NCBI GenBank assembly: GCA_016192145.1
Contig: JACPUT010000016.1
Span: forward strand, 19,482 to 83,481
Length of the DNA stretch: 64,000 bases
From: Acidobacteriota bacterium
GTDB taxonomy: Bacteria > Acidobacteriota > Holophagae > Holophagales > Holophagaceae
Reading direction: 5' to 3'
Shown in pieces: positions 9,501 to 19,886 of this stretch. Position 1 is the first letter of the stretch. Every line of letters begins with the position of its first letter. Under the pieces are notes generated by a model. It made no database searches. It saw only the letters and a list, made by a program, of their open reading frames with translations, and was not told the DNA's origin. Made by a program: the position numbers and the translations under genes.

Positions 9501-9711
9501 CAGCCCCGGCGGCTTCCGGGTGGTGGACAACGGCGCCCCCTACCCCGCCTGGCGCGTCACCCCCGGGTTCGGCCTCATCCTCAAGTTCGGCTTCCCGATC
9601 AAGGTCGAGTACGCCACCGATTGGCGCCGCATCCTGGGCCGCAGCCGCAGCCCGAATGACCGTGACACCCAGCTGCGGACACTGTTGATCTCGGCGGGCT
9701 TCCAGTTCTAG
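6541..9711 (+). CDS. Omp85/BamA-family outer membrane protein
   Basis: A 1056-residue protein with a GTG start and a signal peptide (basic start, LLLLPGALVPTWCQA). Several POTRA-like periplasmic modules cover about residues 60-430. A clear one contains FGLQAIRFMGNHELPEEELRAATRAG. A beta-barrel fills the C-terminal ~400 residues, with the family motif FFGGGPFSVRG near 885-895 and a terminal aromatic F-Q-F typical of barrel proteins. It is longer than classical BamA (~800) because of extra N-terminal modules. It may be the BAM core, or a TamA-like or lineage-specific Omp85. It follows the STAS gene by 12 bases and its stop is 4 bases from that of the convergent TonB receptor. Confidence 0.85.
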   Translation: MTRPLASLLLLPGALVPTWCQAPGPTSAPILTGLVLEGGDGDDQRLARAASGLKAQDALDEAALARALEAITRIDRFAKVDGRRLEDGRLLIRLEPLRPLAELQVVSSLPAKQVTSFFPGLRLGIRVGDLRLQEWQANAQLRLQDSGYPLATVKLTRTEHGDGLRIQVEPGAPALIRAVELAQPVAGYSRARLLKLAGIKPNVSLWSQALERSAVSALRERFLRDRRYEGSARIDFDAATGIARLEVQPGPRVDLRAEGARVGGFLGGQRVLAELVLFTRAAQWSPSLLAEGERHLVRYFREKGHQNVKVRHERKVVLGPGDAPEKVRVTYHIDPGPSFGLQAIRFMGNHELPEEELRAATRAGLQRLFRLNTATPELVRGLEERVRNLYLANGFADVRVRGRLTPASPGRMDLAFEIREGRARHLKALQLDVAGQPGLDPGRLAPALALWLADRPLRKGAAGTITTWPADRPHLKGVVGQLTEETTPEGTHRYRLATSRGIPFVKGDLGLVLADLRQRLAGLGSPRPELHFREDADEEVATFEIPVQALEPLRRLVVRGLDRTRALAVLREFPETPSPALDPGALDSGLSGLSNLGAFGRTDLQSLGDVPGQEERGWRRGDVELRAEERNPWTFSSGFGYDRAQGYRVLGGVQRANLSGMGRSVDLGIRAGDQTLRSKALRDAFPTGDVNRSLDSYSIGYTDPWFLPGSLDNLLHARTRMRLEGAYLEEANAGFFARRRRFLGSLEWRITQAQTVQLGYRFERAEVASAQDADGKPLFDATELFTLSRSPERSIISSFNGAITLDRRDRAADPTSGTFFNGYLEFAPQGLGTSSNSSFVKLDLRHQWNWPVGFRAEAGVITANLRLGIARPTASSARDLPLTERFFGGGPFSVRGVEPGFLGPVQELPKRDASGNKIPIPGSPGTYETQLTPLGGQVLAMASFEYRFPLPWIGNTLWAEIFLDGGQVYAQAHARPEDRTTTVPDPSSPGGFRVVDNGAPYPAWRVTPGFGLILKFGFPIKVEYATDWRRILGRSRSPNDRDTQLRTLLISAGFQF

Positions 9712-9715
9712 GAAA

Positions 9716-11929
9716 TCAATACTTCCAACCGACGCTGAGGTAGGCCCGTCGGAGATCCTGGGGGGCGCCCACGAACTCGATGCTGCTCGGTTGATCCGTG
9801 GCGGCCTGGTTGATGTGGTAGTGGCGTTTGTTGGTGAGATTGGTGACTCCCAGGGCGCCGTAGAAGCCCGTGCCAAAGTCCGCCCGGACATTCAGATCCA
9901 CCACCGTGTACCCATCGAGCTGGAGGCGCCGATCGCCCGCGGCGTTCAAGGCCTCCATGCGTTGGGTTCCGACCTTGCTGATCCGGAGGCTCCCGCTGAA
10001 CAGGGCGGCCTGCACATCCAGGCCCGCGCGGATGATGTTCGGGGCCACGCGGCCGATTTCGATCTCCGTCCCATCCTCCCTCGGATCCACCGTGCCATCC
10101 ACGTGGCTCCAGGACAGGTACGGATTCACCTGGATCCCATTGCCGAAGAAGTTGAGGTAGTCCACCCGGAGGGTGCCACCCGTGTTCGTCTGCTTGCCGA
10201 GGTTCGTCTTCACCTCGATGTAGGCGACATCCAGCCCCTTGTAGACGCCGTTGTAGAGCTGGGTGGTGGTGGCGTCATTCTGCAGGGAATAGAGGTTGCG
10301 CAGCTCCGTGCGGAATACGGTGGCCGAGAGGCTGAGGGTGCCGGACAGGTACCCCTTGTACCCCACCTCCAGGCTGCGCTCCTTGATGGGCTTGAGGCCG
10401 GGGTTGGGCAGGCGCCAGAAGAAGGACTCGGGGCCGGGCCCATTGGTGGTGGTATTGAAGCTTCCGAAGTGGCCGAAGGCCGCATAGGGACTCGGGGCGA
10501 GGAACGCCGTCCCGTAGAGCACTTTCAGCGTGTGACTGGGTGCGAGGTGCCACACGAGGCCCAGCCTCGGATTGGTGGAGCCGCCGTAGCGGCTGTTGTC
10601 GTCGTACCGCACCCCGGCGGTGAGGGTGATGGAGCTGGAGGCCACGTATTGCCCCTGCAGGTAGGCCCCGAAGTTGTGGTAGTTCAATGGGAAGAAGTCC
10701 GCCGGAAGGTTCGTGCCGCGGATGGTGCCGGCCACGGCTCCGCTGGGATCGACCGGCGCGTTGAGATCCGTCGACCAGGGCACCGCGTGGGTGTTCTCCA
10801 GGCTCAGGCCGCCGATGAGGTTGAGGGTTGCCTGGGGCGACCAAGTGACCTGCTCCTCGGCCTTCAAGGTGCCGCTCTCCGCGTACTTGTACCCCGTACC
10901 GATGGTGGTGGCATCCGCGGTGAAGGCATTCCGGAAATTGCTATTGGGATTCAGGCGGTATTCCCCCGATTGCAGCGAGCTCTGGAAGGCGAAGGGGCCG
11001 GCCTGGGCCGTGTGGGAGAGCCCGAGCACCGTGAGCCGGTGCCCCACGAAGACATCCTCGTTGTAAATGGCGCTGCCGGGTTTGTTATCGACGCTGGAGG
11101 GGGTCCGCGAGCTGTTCGTGAAGAAGGAGAAGCGCACGCCGCCGCCGGAGATTGCGCCGAACAGGGCCTGCGTCTTCACGGTGAAGGAAGGATTCGGGTC
11201 GTAGCCGGAGGCCGTCCGGGGCCCGAAAATCGTATTGAAGCTGCCCGTGCGTTGAGGCGCGAAGCCTTCGAACTCCGGATAGTCCTTCGAGAGGTCGGGC
11301 TGGTCATCCTGGGACCACTGCCCTCCCACGGCGAGCCTCAGCCCCGCCGCCAACGGCGTGAACACGAAGAAATTCCCCAGGCGGGATCCGTTCTGGCCGC
11401 CGCGCAGCTCGGCCTCGACCCCCTGCTCCCGGTCCCCCGAGATGATGTTGATGACCCCCGACACCGCGTCCGGGCCGTAAAGGGCCGAAGCAGGCCCCAG
11501 CACGACCTCCACCTGCTTGGCGAAGTGGATGGGGTAGTTCTCCAGCAGGGGGATCTGCTCGTTGGCTGGCGAGCTGATCTTGATGCCATCCAGGAGGATC
11601 ACGAACTTGTCGTGGCCCGGCACGCCCCGGACGGTGACATCCGTGTACCACTCCACGTCGGCGCGGTTCTCCACCTTGTAGTCCGGCAGATCCTTGAGGA
11701 GATCCGCCAGGGAGTGATATCCCCGCCGTTTGATCTGATCCTCCCGCACCACCAGCACCGTGGCCGGCGCGTCGTCCGCCCCCTGGCTGAACCGTGAGGC
11801 CGTGACGATCTGTACGTTGAGCAGGGCCTGCAGCTCCGCCAGTTCGTCCTTCGGCTTCGCGCTACCCTCCGGGGCCTGCTGGGCCACCAGGGCGGTCGCA
11901 ATCAAGGGCAACATCCACGATTTCGTCAT
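9716..11929 (-). CDS. TonB-dependent outer membrane receptor
   Basis: A 737-residue TonB-dependent transporter of unknown substrate. A signal peptide (MTKSWMLPLIATALVAQQA) is followed by a plug domain at about 35-170 with ATVLVVREDQIKRRGY, VTVRGVPGHDKFVILLDGI and ASALYGPDAVSGVINI. The 22-strand barrel includes many Tyr/Asn-rich turns and ends in VGWKY. The ATG at 11929 is preceded by GGAGG at five bases. A longer in-frame reading continues upstream but crosses the tRNA-Val gene and is rejected. No riboswitch or metal-box is evident in the ~90 bases upstream. Confidence 0.9.
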   Translation of the reverse strand: MTKSWMLPLIATALVAQQAPEGSAKPKDELAELQALLNVQIVTASRFSQGADDAPATVLVVREDQIKRRGYHSLADLLKDLPDYKVENRADVEWYTDVTVRGVPGHDKFVILLDGIKISSPANEQIPLLENYPIHFAKQVEVVLGPASALYGPDAVSGVINIISGDREQGVEAELRGGQNGSRLGNFFVFTPLAAGLRLAVGGQWSQDDQPDLSKDYPEFEGFAPQRTGSFNTIFGPRTASGYDPNPSFTVKTQALFGAISGGGVRFSFFTNSSRTPSSVDNKPGSAIYNEDVFVGHRLTVLGLSHTAQAGPFAFQSSLQSGEYRLNPNSNFRNAFTADATTIGTGYKYAESGTLKAEEQVTWSPQATLNLIGGLSLENTHAVPWSTDLNAPVDPSGAVAGTIRGTNLPADFFPLNYHNFGAYLQGQYVASSSITLTAGVRYDDNSRYGGSTNPRLGLVWHLAPSHTLKVLYGTAFLAPSPYAAFGHFGSFNTTTNGPGPESFFWRLPNPGLKPIKERSLEVGYKGYLSGTLSLSATVFRTELRNLYSLQNDATTTQLYNGVYKGLDVAYIEVKTNLGKQTNTGGTLRVDYLNFFGNGIQVNPYLSWSHVDGTVDPREDGTEIEIGRVAPNIIRAGLDVQAALFSGSLRISKVGTQRMEALNAAGDRRLQLDGYTVVDLNVRADFGTGFYGALGVTNLTNKRHYHINQAATDQPSSIEFVGAPQDLRRAYLSVGWKY

Positions 11930-12025
11930 GGGGCCTCCGGATAATGGCTGACCCATCGGCCCTGCCCACTGGATCATAAGTAACGGCCCTTGACCCTCCA
12001 TTTCCCTCCCTGCTCCCATGGAAGG

Positions 12026-12181
12026 ATGCCGCCCCGGCCCACCCCCTGCATCCACGTCTGCGAGATGGACGAGGAAGGCCTCTGCAAAGGCTGCCACCGC
12101 TCCGCCGCGGAGATCTGCCGGTGGCCCGGTTCCCTGGGCGGAACCCCCGACTGGACAAAGCGCCCCGATCCTGTAAAATAA
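12026..12181 (+). CDS. DUF1289 small Cys-rich protein
   Basis: A 51-residue protein matching the DUF1289 pattern: PCIHVCEMDEEGLCKGCHRS followed by AAEICRW. Four Cys residues in C-x3-C...C-x2-C spacing suggest a metal or Fe-S site; the family has no established function. The start is uncertain: the ATG at 12026 has GGAAGG immediately adjacent, and an in-frame TTG lies 36 bases upstream. Its stop codon overlaps the -10 element of tRNA-Val. Confidence 0.75.
   Translation: MPPRPTPCIHVCEMDEEGLCKGCHRSAAEICRWPGSLGGTPDWTKRPDPVK
12152..12179 (+). promoter_or_regulatory. Promoter of tRNA-Val
   Basis: TGGACA (12152-12157) and TAAAAT (12174-12179) are spaced by 16 bases, placing the start point about 7 bases before the tRNA. 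The promoter sits inside the end of the DUF1289 gene. Confidence 0.6.
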
Positions 12182-12192
12182 ACGTTCTCTAT

Positions 12193-12267
12193 TGGCGCGT
12201 AGCTCAGCGGTAGAGCACCACCTTGACACGGTGGGGGTCGGCGGTTCGAGACCGCCCGCGCCAACCA
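12193..12267 (+). tRNA. tRNA-Val (anticodon GAC)
   Basis: A complete cloverleaf: acceptor TGGCGCG paired with CGCGCCA, D-arm GCTC/GAGC, anticodon stem CCACC/GGTGG with loop TTGACAC (anticodon GAC), five-base variable loop, T-arm GGCGG/CCGCC with TTCGAGA. Discriminator A and an encoded CCA complete the 75 nt. Confidence 0.96.
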
Positions 12268-12460
12268 ACGAACGGCCGCCGAAAGGCGGCCTTTTCGTTG
12301 GCGCGGGCGGTCTCGAGCCGCCGACCATTCGGAGGGCGCGCAGGTAGGGCCCACCTATGACCCTGCGGGGCAGGGTCGTAGGTGAATAGGCCCGTGCGCA
12401 GCCCGACGCAGGTTCGAGACCGCCCCGCGTCAAACTAGCGAGGGGCGGCTCCGCCGCCCC
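12268..12460 (+). repeat. tRNA-trailer cassette after tRNA-Val
   Basis: Downstream of tRNA-Val are: a terminator hairpin (GGCCGCC-GAAA-GGCGGCC then TTTT, 12274-12295); an inverted copy of the tRNA 3' part at 12298-12326 (29 nt, one mismatch to 12236-12264); GCGCGCAGGTAG; a perfect 15-bp hairpin around GACCCTGC-GGG-GCAGGGTC; GTGCGCAG; and an imperfect direct copy of the tRNA 3' end at 12411-12433. A last GC-rich hairpin at 12440-12463 could end glmS transcription. The same plan recurs behind both tRNA-Ser genes. Confidence 0.85.
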
Positions 12461-12491
12461 TCGTGCTCTGAAACTATGCACTTCGAAACGC

Positions 12492-14324
<1,833 letters not shown>

Positions 14325-14606
14325 GGATCAACCTCATAAGCAACCAGGACAGTCTGCTCCCAGTCTAGAACGGGACCCAGGTGGTAGAAAAGCCGCATGA
14401 TGTGGGTGGCGAGAGCACCTCAGGGTGTGGCCCGGAGGCCCCGCTTTCCCCGGAGGGCTCGCGATTCAGGATTTGACCCCTGCTTCCAAGCCTCCGATCC
14501 CTCAGTTGAGAGGGAACGGTATTTGGTCACAGCAATTTCCCATGTGGTGTTCCAACTCTAATCTGGTTGACTGGTAGGAATATCGACGCGAGGGTCGGGA
14601 GGCTCC

Positions 14607-15854
<1,248 letters not shown>

Positions 15855-15862
15855 TTCAACTC

Positions 15863-15900
15863 CAACGAAAAGGGCCCCGCGCGCGGGGCCCTTTTCGTTG
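15863..15900. terminator. Bidirectional terminator between gltA and fliN
   Basis: A near-perfect palindrome whose centre is GGGCCCCGCGCGCGGGGCCC, flanked by AACGAAAA and TTTTCGTT, so both strands yield a GC stem followed by T residues. Confidence 0.9.
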
Positions 15901-15911
15901 GGGGGTGAACA

Positions 15912-16850
15912 TCACCCGAGGCTGCGGATCCGGGACGCCTTGCTTTCGATCTCGGTGATGCGGAAGGCGAAGTTGCCTTCGACCACCACCACCTCGCCCT
16001 TGGCGATGAGCTTGCCGTTCACGAGCAGCTCCACGGGCGCGTCGGCGCTGCGGTTCATTTCCAGGATGGAGCCCGGCGTGAGTTTGAGGAGTTCCCCCAT
16101 CTGCATTTCCGTCTGCCCCATGCGCACGACGAGCTGCAGTTCGATATCCAGCAGCAGGTCCAGGTTGCCGGGGTCCACGGCGGGGCCCGCGGCCAGGGGA
16201 GCCGAGGTCATGGCGGAGGCGGCGGCCGCCCGGGGCGTGGCGGCAGCGGGAGCCTCCACCGCCGGGGCGGCGGCCGCCGCGGCGAAGCCCAGCTTGCGCT
16301 GGAACTGCTGGGCCAGGAGATCCGGCATGAGGATGTAGATCTTGGCCTGGATGGAATCCTGCTTGGTATCGATGGGCATCACCTGGAAGGGGCCGGTGCC
16401 GATCCAATCCCCCACGGGACCCGCTTCGGAAGCAAAGGCCCCGATTTCCACGTTGCTGATGGAGAAGGTCTCGCCCGCCTGATCCGAGAAGCTCTGGTTG
16501 GCGCTGCCCATGGCCTGATTGAAGGTCTCCGCCAGGGCATCCTTGCTATCGCCCTCGATGCTGTCGGCGGCGGCGCCGTCGCCCCCCAGCATGAGGTCCA
16601 CGAGCATGGTGCCTTCCTTCAGGGGGAGGGCGAAGTAGAGGGTGCCGGTCACCCCCTTCTGGTAGTGGGCCTTCACGTAGACGGATTGCCCCGAGAGGAG
16701 CCCCGCCACGGCGGGCGCCGCGTCCAGGGTCTGGGCGGGTTCGCCGGTGAGGTGGAAATCCCGGCCCGTCAGCATCCCGAAGACGCTGCCCATGGCCTCG
16801 GTGAAGACGGTGCCGACCTTTTGGTAGAACTCCTGTTCCTTGGGATCCAC
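15912..16850 (-). CDS. fliN: Flagellar motor switch protein FliN with CheC-like N-terminal region (FliY type)
   Basis: A 312-residue protein with two parts. The C-terminal ~85 residues are a FliN/SpoA domain (NLDLLLDIELQLVVRMGQTEM, LKLTPGSILEM, VEVVVVEGNFAFRITEI-like strands) that builds the base of the C-ring. The first ~210 residues resemble the CheC/CheX-type domain of FliY (EAMGSVFGML; DALAETFNQAMGSANQSFSD), followed by an Ala-rich linker at about 195-225. FliY in Bacillus and Thermotoga dephosphorylates CheY-P; whether this one does is inference. It starts 9 bases after fliM. Confidence 0.9.
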   Translation of the reverse strand: MDPKEQEFYQKVGTVFTEAMGSVFGMLTGRDFHLTGEPAQTLDAAPAVAGLLSGQSVYVKAHYQKGVTGTLYFALPLKEGTMLVDLMLGGDGAAADSIEGDSKDALAETFNQAMGSANQSFSDQAGETFSISNVEIGAFASEAGPVGDWIGTGPFQVMPIDTKQDSIQAKIYILMPDLLAQQFQRKLGFAAAAAAPAVEAPAAATPRAAAASAMTSAPLAAGPAVDPGNLDLLLDIELQLVVRMGQTEMQMGELLKLTPGSILEMNRSADAPVELLVNGKLIAKGEVVVVEGNFAFRITEIESKASRIRSLG

Positions 16851-16859
16851 GAGTTCCTC

Positions 16860-17888
16860 CTACTTGTCCAGAAGCGGTTGCGTGACCTGGAAGACGCGGT
16901 TGTTGTTCGCGTCCAGGGCCATGAAGCCCTTGTACCGGGGCAGGCCGTCCACGGTGAGATCCAACTCCGCGTCGAAGCGCTTGCGCAGGGGGATCAGGTC
17001 CCCGGCCTTGAGCTTGAGCACCTCGCTCACGGACATGGGCGTGCCCATGATCTCCGCGGCCACCGTCATGTCCAGCTTCTTGAGGCTTTCCATCAGGAGG
17101 CGCGCCTCATCGAAGGTGCCGCTCTTCTTGTAGCCCGTGAACATCTCCTGATCGAAGCGGGCCGCCACGGGTTCCAGGATGATGCTCGGGATGGCCAGGT
17201 TGATCATCCCGTTCACGCCGCCCATCTTCACCTCGAAGACGACGAGCAGGACGACCTCGTTGGGGGCCACGATCTGGATGAGCTGGGGGCTCGTCTCCTT
17301 CGCCTGGATCTTGAAGTCCAGATCGATGATGCTGTGCCAGGCCTCGCGCAGATCTTCCAGGATCAGCTTGAGGATGCCGTCGAAGATGCTCTGCTCGATG
17401 TCCGTCATCGTCCGCAGGTTCTTCAGGGGTTCCCCAGGGCCGCCCAGCATCTTGTCGATGATGGGGAACACCAGCGTGGGGTTCACCTCCAGGGCCAGGG
17501 CCCCTTCCAGGGGCTTGATGGAGATGGCGTTGAAACAGGTGGGCTCAGGCACCGAGAGGAGGAACTCCTGGTAGCTGAGCTGCTCCACGGAGACGAGGTT
17601 CACCTCGGTGATGGAGCGGAGGTAGGCGCTGAGGCTGGAGCTGAAGTTCCGGGCGAAGCGATCGTGCATGAAATGCAGCGAACGCATCTGCTCCCGGCTG
17701 ACCCGATCGGGGCGGCGGAAGTTGTAGAGGGTGACCTTCTTCTGGGCTTGGGCCTTTTTTGCCCCGCCCGGCGCGCCCCGCTCGGCCACGGCCGCGGGAG
17801 CGGCGGCGGAGGATGCCTGGGCCTTCGGCCCTCCGGTGTGGGACCGGAGGAGGGCATCGACTTCGTCTTGGCTGAGGATCTTGGCCAC
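16860..17888 (-). CDS. fliM: Flagellar motor switch protein FliM
   Basis: A 342-residue FliM, the C-ring protein that receives CheY-P. The N-terminal LSQDEVDALL is the CheY-P binding segment. An Ala-rich linker covers about 18-50. The middle domain contains VSREQMRSLHFMHDRFARNFSSSLS and the GG motif MLGGPGEP. A SpoA domain with LKLKAGDLIPL closes the protein. The order fliA-fliM-fliN and tight spacing indicate one operon. Confidence 0.97.
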   Translation of the reverse strand: MAKILSQDEVDALLRSHTGGPKAQASSAAAPAAVAERGAPGGAKKAQAQKKVTLYNFRRPDRVSREQMRSLHFMHDRFARNFSSSLSAYLRSITEVNLVSVEQLSYQEFLLSVPEPTCFNAISIKPLEGALALEVNPTLVFPIIDKMLGGPGEPLKNLRTMTDIEQSIFDGILKLILEDLREAWHSIIDLDFKIQAKETSPQLIQIVAPNEVVLLVVFEVKMGGVNGMINLAIPSIILEPVAARFDQEMFTGYKKSGTFDEARLLMESLKKLDMTVAAEIMGTPMSVSEVLKLKAGDLIPLRKRFDAELDLTVDGLPRYKGFMALDANNNRVFQVTQPLLDK

Positions 17889-17934
17889 GGGAGGGACCTA
17901 CGAAATGCCGGGGAGAGGGGACTGAGGGAGCCCC

Positions 17935-18852
17935 TCAGCCTTCGATCTGCCGTTCCAGGAGCTTGCCCCGGAGCCGCAGCATGGCCTTGGTATGCAATTG
18001 TGATACCCGAGACTCGGTGATGTTGAGGAGGGTACCGATCTCCTTCATCGTCAATTCGTCGAAATAGTAGAGTTGAACGACGAATTTTTCTTTCTTGGGG
18101 AGCAGTTCCACGGAGGCCTTGAGGATCTCCTTGAGCTCCGAGGCCTGGAAAACCTGACTCGGATCCTCGGCATCGGGATCGGGCACGAAGCTAATGAGGC
18201 TCTCGCCCTCCCCATCCTCCCCCGCCTCGGCGAAGGCGCCCAGGGTGACGCCCTTGAGCTCATCGAGGTTCTTGTGGAGCTCTTCCAGCGGCACGCCCAA
18301 CTGGGTGGCCACTTCTTCGTCCGTGGCCGCCCGGCCCAGGCGCTGCTCGATGGCGTGGTAGGCTCCTTCGATGTCCTTCTTCTTCCGGCGCAGGGAGCGG
18401 GGCACCCAGTCCAGGTCCCGGAGGCCATCCAGGATGGCGCCCTTCACGCGCAGCTCGGCGTAGGTCTTGAACTTGATGCCGCGACCCGGATCGAACTTCT
18501 CCACCGCGTCCATGAGGCCGAGGATGCCGCTGTGGATGAGGTCGTCCAGCTCCACATGGCTGGGCAGCCGGTTGCTGATGCGGTGGGCGACGAACTTCAC
18601 CAGGGGCACGTAATCCTTGATGATCTGCTCGCGGTTGGCCCGATCGAAGGCCTCGGGTTCCACCAGGGCCACGGCCTCGCCCACCGGAAGATCGAAATCC
18701 GGGTCTTCCTCCTCCTCATCGGGCGCGGCGAGATCAGGGGCCGGGGTGGCAGCGGGAGCTGGGGAGCCGTAGGCCTTGGAGGCCATGAGGCGCACCCAGG
18801 GCAGAAGGGCCGAGGGCCCCTTCGGGGTGGAATCTTCCGGCGGCATCGTCAT
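17935..18852 (-). CDS. fliA: Flagellar sigma factor FliA (sigma-28)
   Basis: A 305-residue sigma factor with an acidic Pro/Ala-rich N-terminal extension of about 70 residues, longer than typical FliA (~240). Region 2 includes YVPLVKFVAHRISNRLPSHV, ELDDLIHSGILGLMDAVEKF and GIKFKTYAELRVKGAILDGL. Region 4 includes LPKKEKFVVQLYYFDELTMKEIG and ITESRVSQLHTKA. FliA normally drives filament and chemotaxis genes, none of which lie in this window. It begins 4 bases after flhG. Confidence 0.95.
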   Translation of the reverse strand: MTMPPEDSTPKGPSALLPWVRLMASKAYGSPAPAATPAPDLAAPDEEEEDPDFDLPVGEAVALVEPEAFDRANREQIIKDYVPLVKFVAHRISNRLPSHVELDDLIHSGILGLMDAVEKFDPGRGIKFKTYAELRVKGAILDGLRDLDWVPRSLRRKKKDIEGAYHAIEQRLGRAATDEEVATQLGVPLEELHKNLDELKGVTLGAFAEAGEDGEGESLISFVPDPDAEDPSQVFQASELKEILKASVELLPKKEKFVVQLYYFDELTMKEIGTLLNITESRVSQLHTKAMLRLRGKLLERQIEG

Positions 18853-18856
18853 GGAG

Positions 18857-19720
18857 CTAGCTGTCCTCGGTGGTCAGGTTTCTCCAGAATGACGGGATGC
18901 CGTCCGCTTGCAAGGGCACCTGCGCCTTGATCTGTTTCGCCAGGGCCTGGAAGGCCTGGCCCGAGGGGCTGGTCGGGTAGAGGTCGGCGACGCTGTGCTG
19001 CTGGCGGACGGATTGGAGGATGTGCGGATCCGAGGGGATCACGCCCAGCACCTTCAGCTGTTTGCCGAGGAAGCGCTGCACGGCGGCCTGGAGCTGGCCG
19101 ATGGTCTCCTCGGCCTCATCGAGGTTCTGGCCGTTGTTCACGAGGAGCCAGACCTCCTTCTCGGGATCCCGGAGGTGCAGCACCTTCACCATGGCGTAGG
19201 CGTCCACGAGGCTCGTGGGCTCGGGCGTGGTGACGAGGATGACCTCCTGGGCGGCCATGAGCAGCTTCACCACGGAATCGTGGATGCCCGCGGCCGTGTC
19301 GATGAGGAGCCAGTCGGAGGTCTCCGCCACCCGCTGCAACCCCTGCACGAGGCGCAACTCCGCCATGGTGTCCAGGCGTGTCAGCTCCTGGATTCCGCTG
19401 GAGGCGGGGATGATGCGGATGCCCATGGGGCCGTCCAGCAGGATCTCCTCCAGCAGCTTCTCGCCCCGCAGCACGTGCTCCAGGGTGTACTGGGGCGAGA
19501 GCCCGAGCAGGATGTCCAGGTTGGCGAGGCCGAAGTCGGCGTCCATCACCACCACCCGCTGGCCCATGCGGGCCAGGGAGATGGCGAGGCCCGCCACCAC
19601 GTTCGTCTTGCCCACACCGCCCTTGCCGGAGGTGATGGCCACCACGCGACCGTGGAAATAGGTCTTGGGGGCCTGCTGACCCTGGGCCAGGGCGCGAAGG
19701 CGGGAGGCCTGGTCGGTCAT
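18857..19720 (-). CDS. flhG: Flagellar number regulator FlhG (MinD/ParA-like ATPase)
   Basis: A 287-residue MinD-type ATPase controlling flagellar number with FlhF. The N-terminal DQASRLRALAQG is the FlhG activator helix that stimulates the FlhF GTPase. The deviant Walker A SGKGGVGKTN is at 31-40, and VVVMDADFGLANLDILLGL and LLIDTAAGI follow. The next gene upstream is flhF, but the two are separated by 166 bases that hold an inverted repeat instead of the usual overlap. Confidence 0.95.
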   Translation of the reverse strand: MTDQASRLRALAQGQQAPKTYFHGRVVAITSGKGGVGKTNVVAGLAISLARMGQRVVVMDADFGLANLDILLGLSPQYTLEHVLRGEKLLEEILLDGPMGIRIIPASSGIQELTRLDTMAELRLVQGLQRVAETSDWLLIDTAAGIHDSVVKLLMAAQEVILVTTPEPTSLVDAYAMVKVLHLRDPEKEVWLLVNNGQNLDEAEETIGQLQAAVQRFLGKQLKVLGVIPSDPHILQSVRQQHSVADLYPTSPSGQAFQALAKQIKAQVPLQADGIPSFWRNLTTEDS

Positions 19721-19733
19721 CGGGCCCTCCGGG

Positions 19734-19885
19734 CAGGCTTCAGGCTTTGGGCTCTTGGCTCTAGTTGATATCGACCCACGAAATCCCCACAGCCGACACC
19801 ACGAAACACGTTTTCGAAGGACCCAGCCGAAACCTTTGCGTGGGTCGGCCCCAGCCAGAGCCGAAAGCCTAAAGCCGAGAGCCTC
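19734..19885. repeat. Inverted array of 7-bp units (family D, copy 1)
   Basis: The flhF-flhG gap holds a left arm (19734-19764) and an inverted right arm (19853-19885) made of AGAGCCN/AAAGCCT-like heptamers. Nested inside is a second inverted pair, CGACCCACG and CGTGGGTCG. A related arrangement occurs at 36193-36276. Confidence 0.75.
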
Positions 19886-19886
19886 T

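Noticed and set aside
12300..12433. Additional tRNA genes in the tRNA-Val cassette
   Set aside because: Only 3'-arm fragments are present (one inverted, one direct); no acceptor or anticodon arm can be formed.
9716..12481. A 921-codon version of the TonB receptor starting at 12481
   Set aside because: It crosses the tRNA-Val gene and its cassette; the ATG at 11929 has a ribosome site and gives a signal peptide.
14325..14606. glmS ribozyme or leader riboswitch
   Set aside because: The space upstream of glmS lacks the ribozyme core and has only a short leader with a normal ribosome site.
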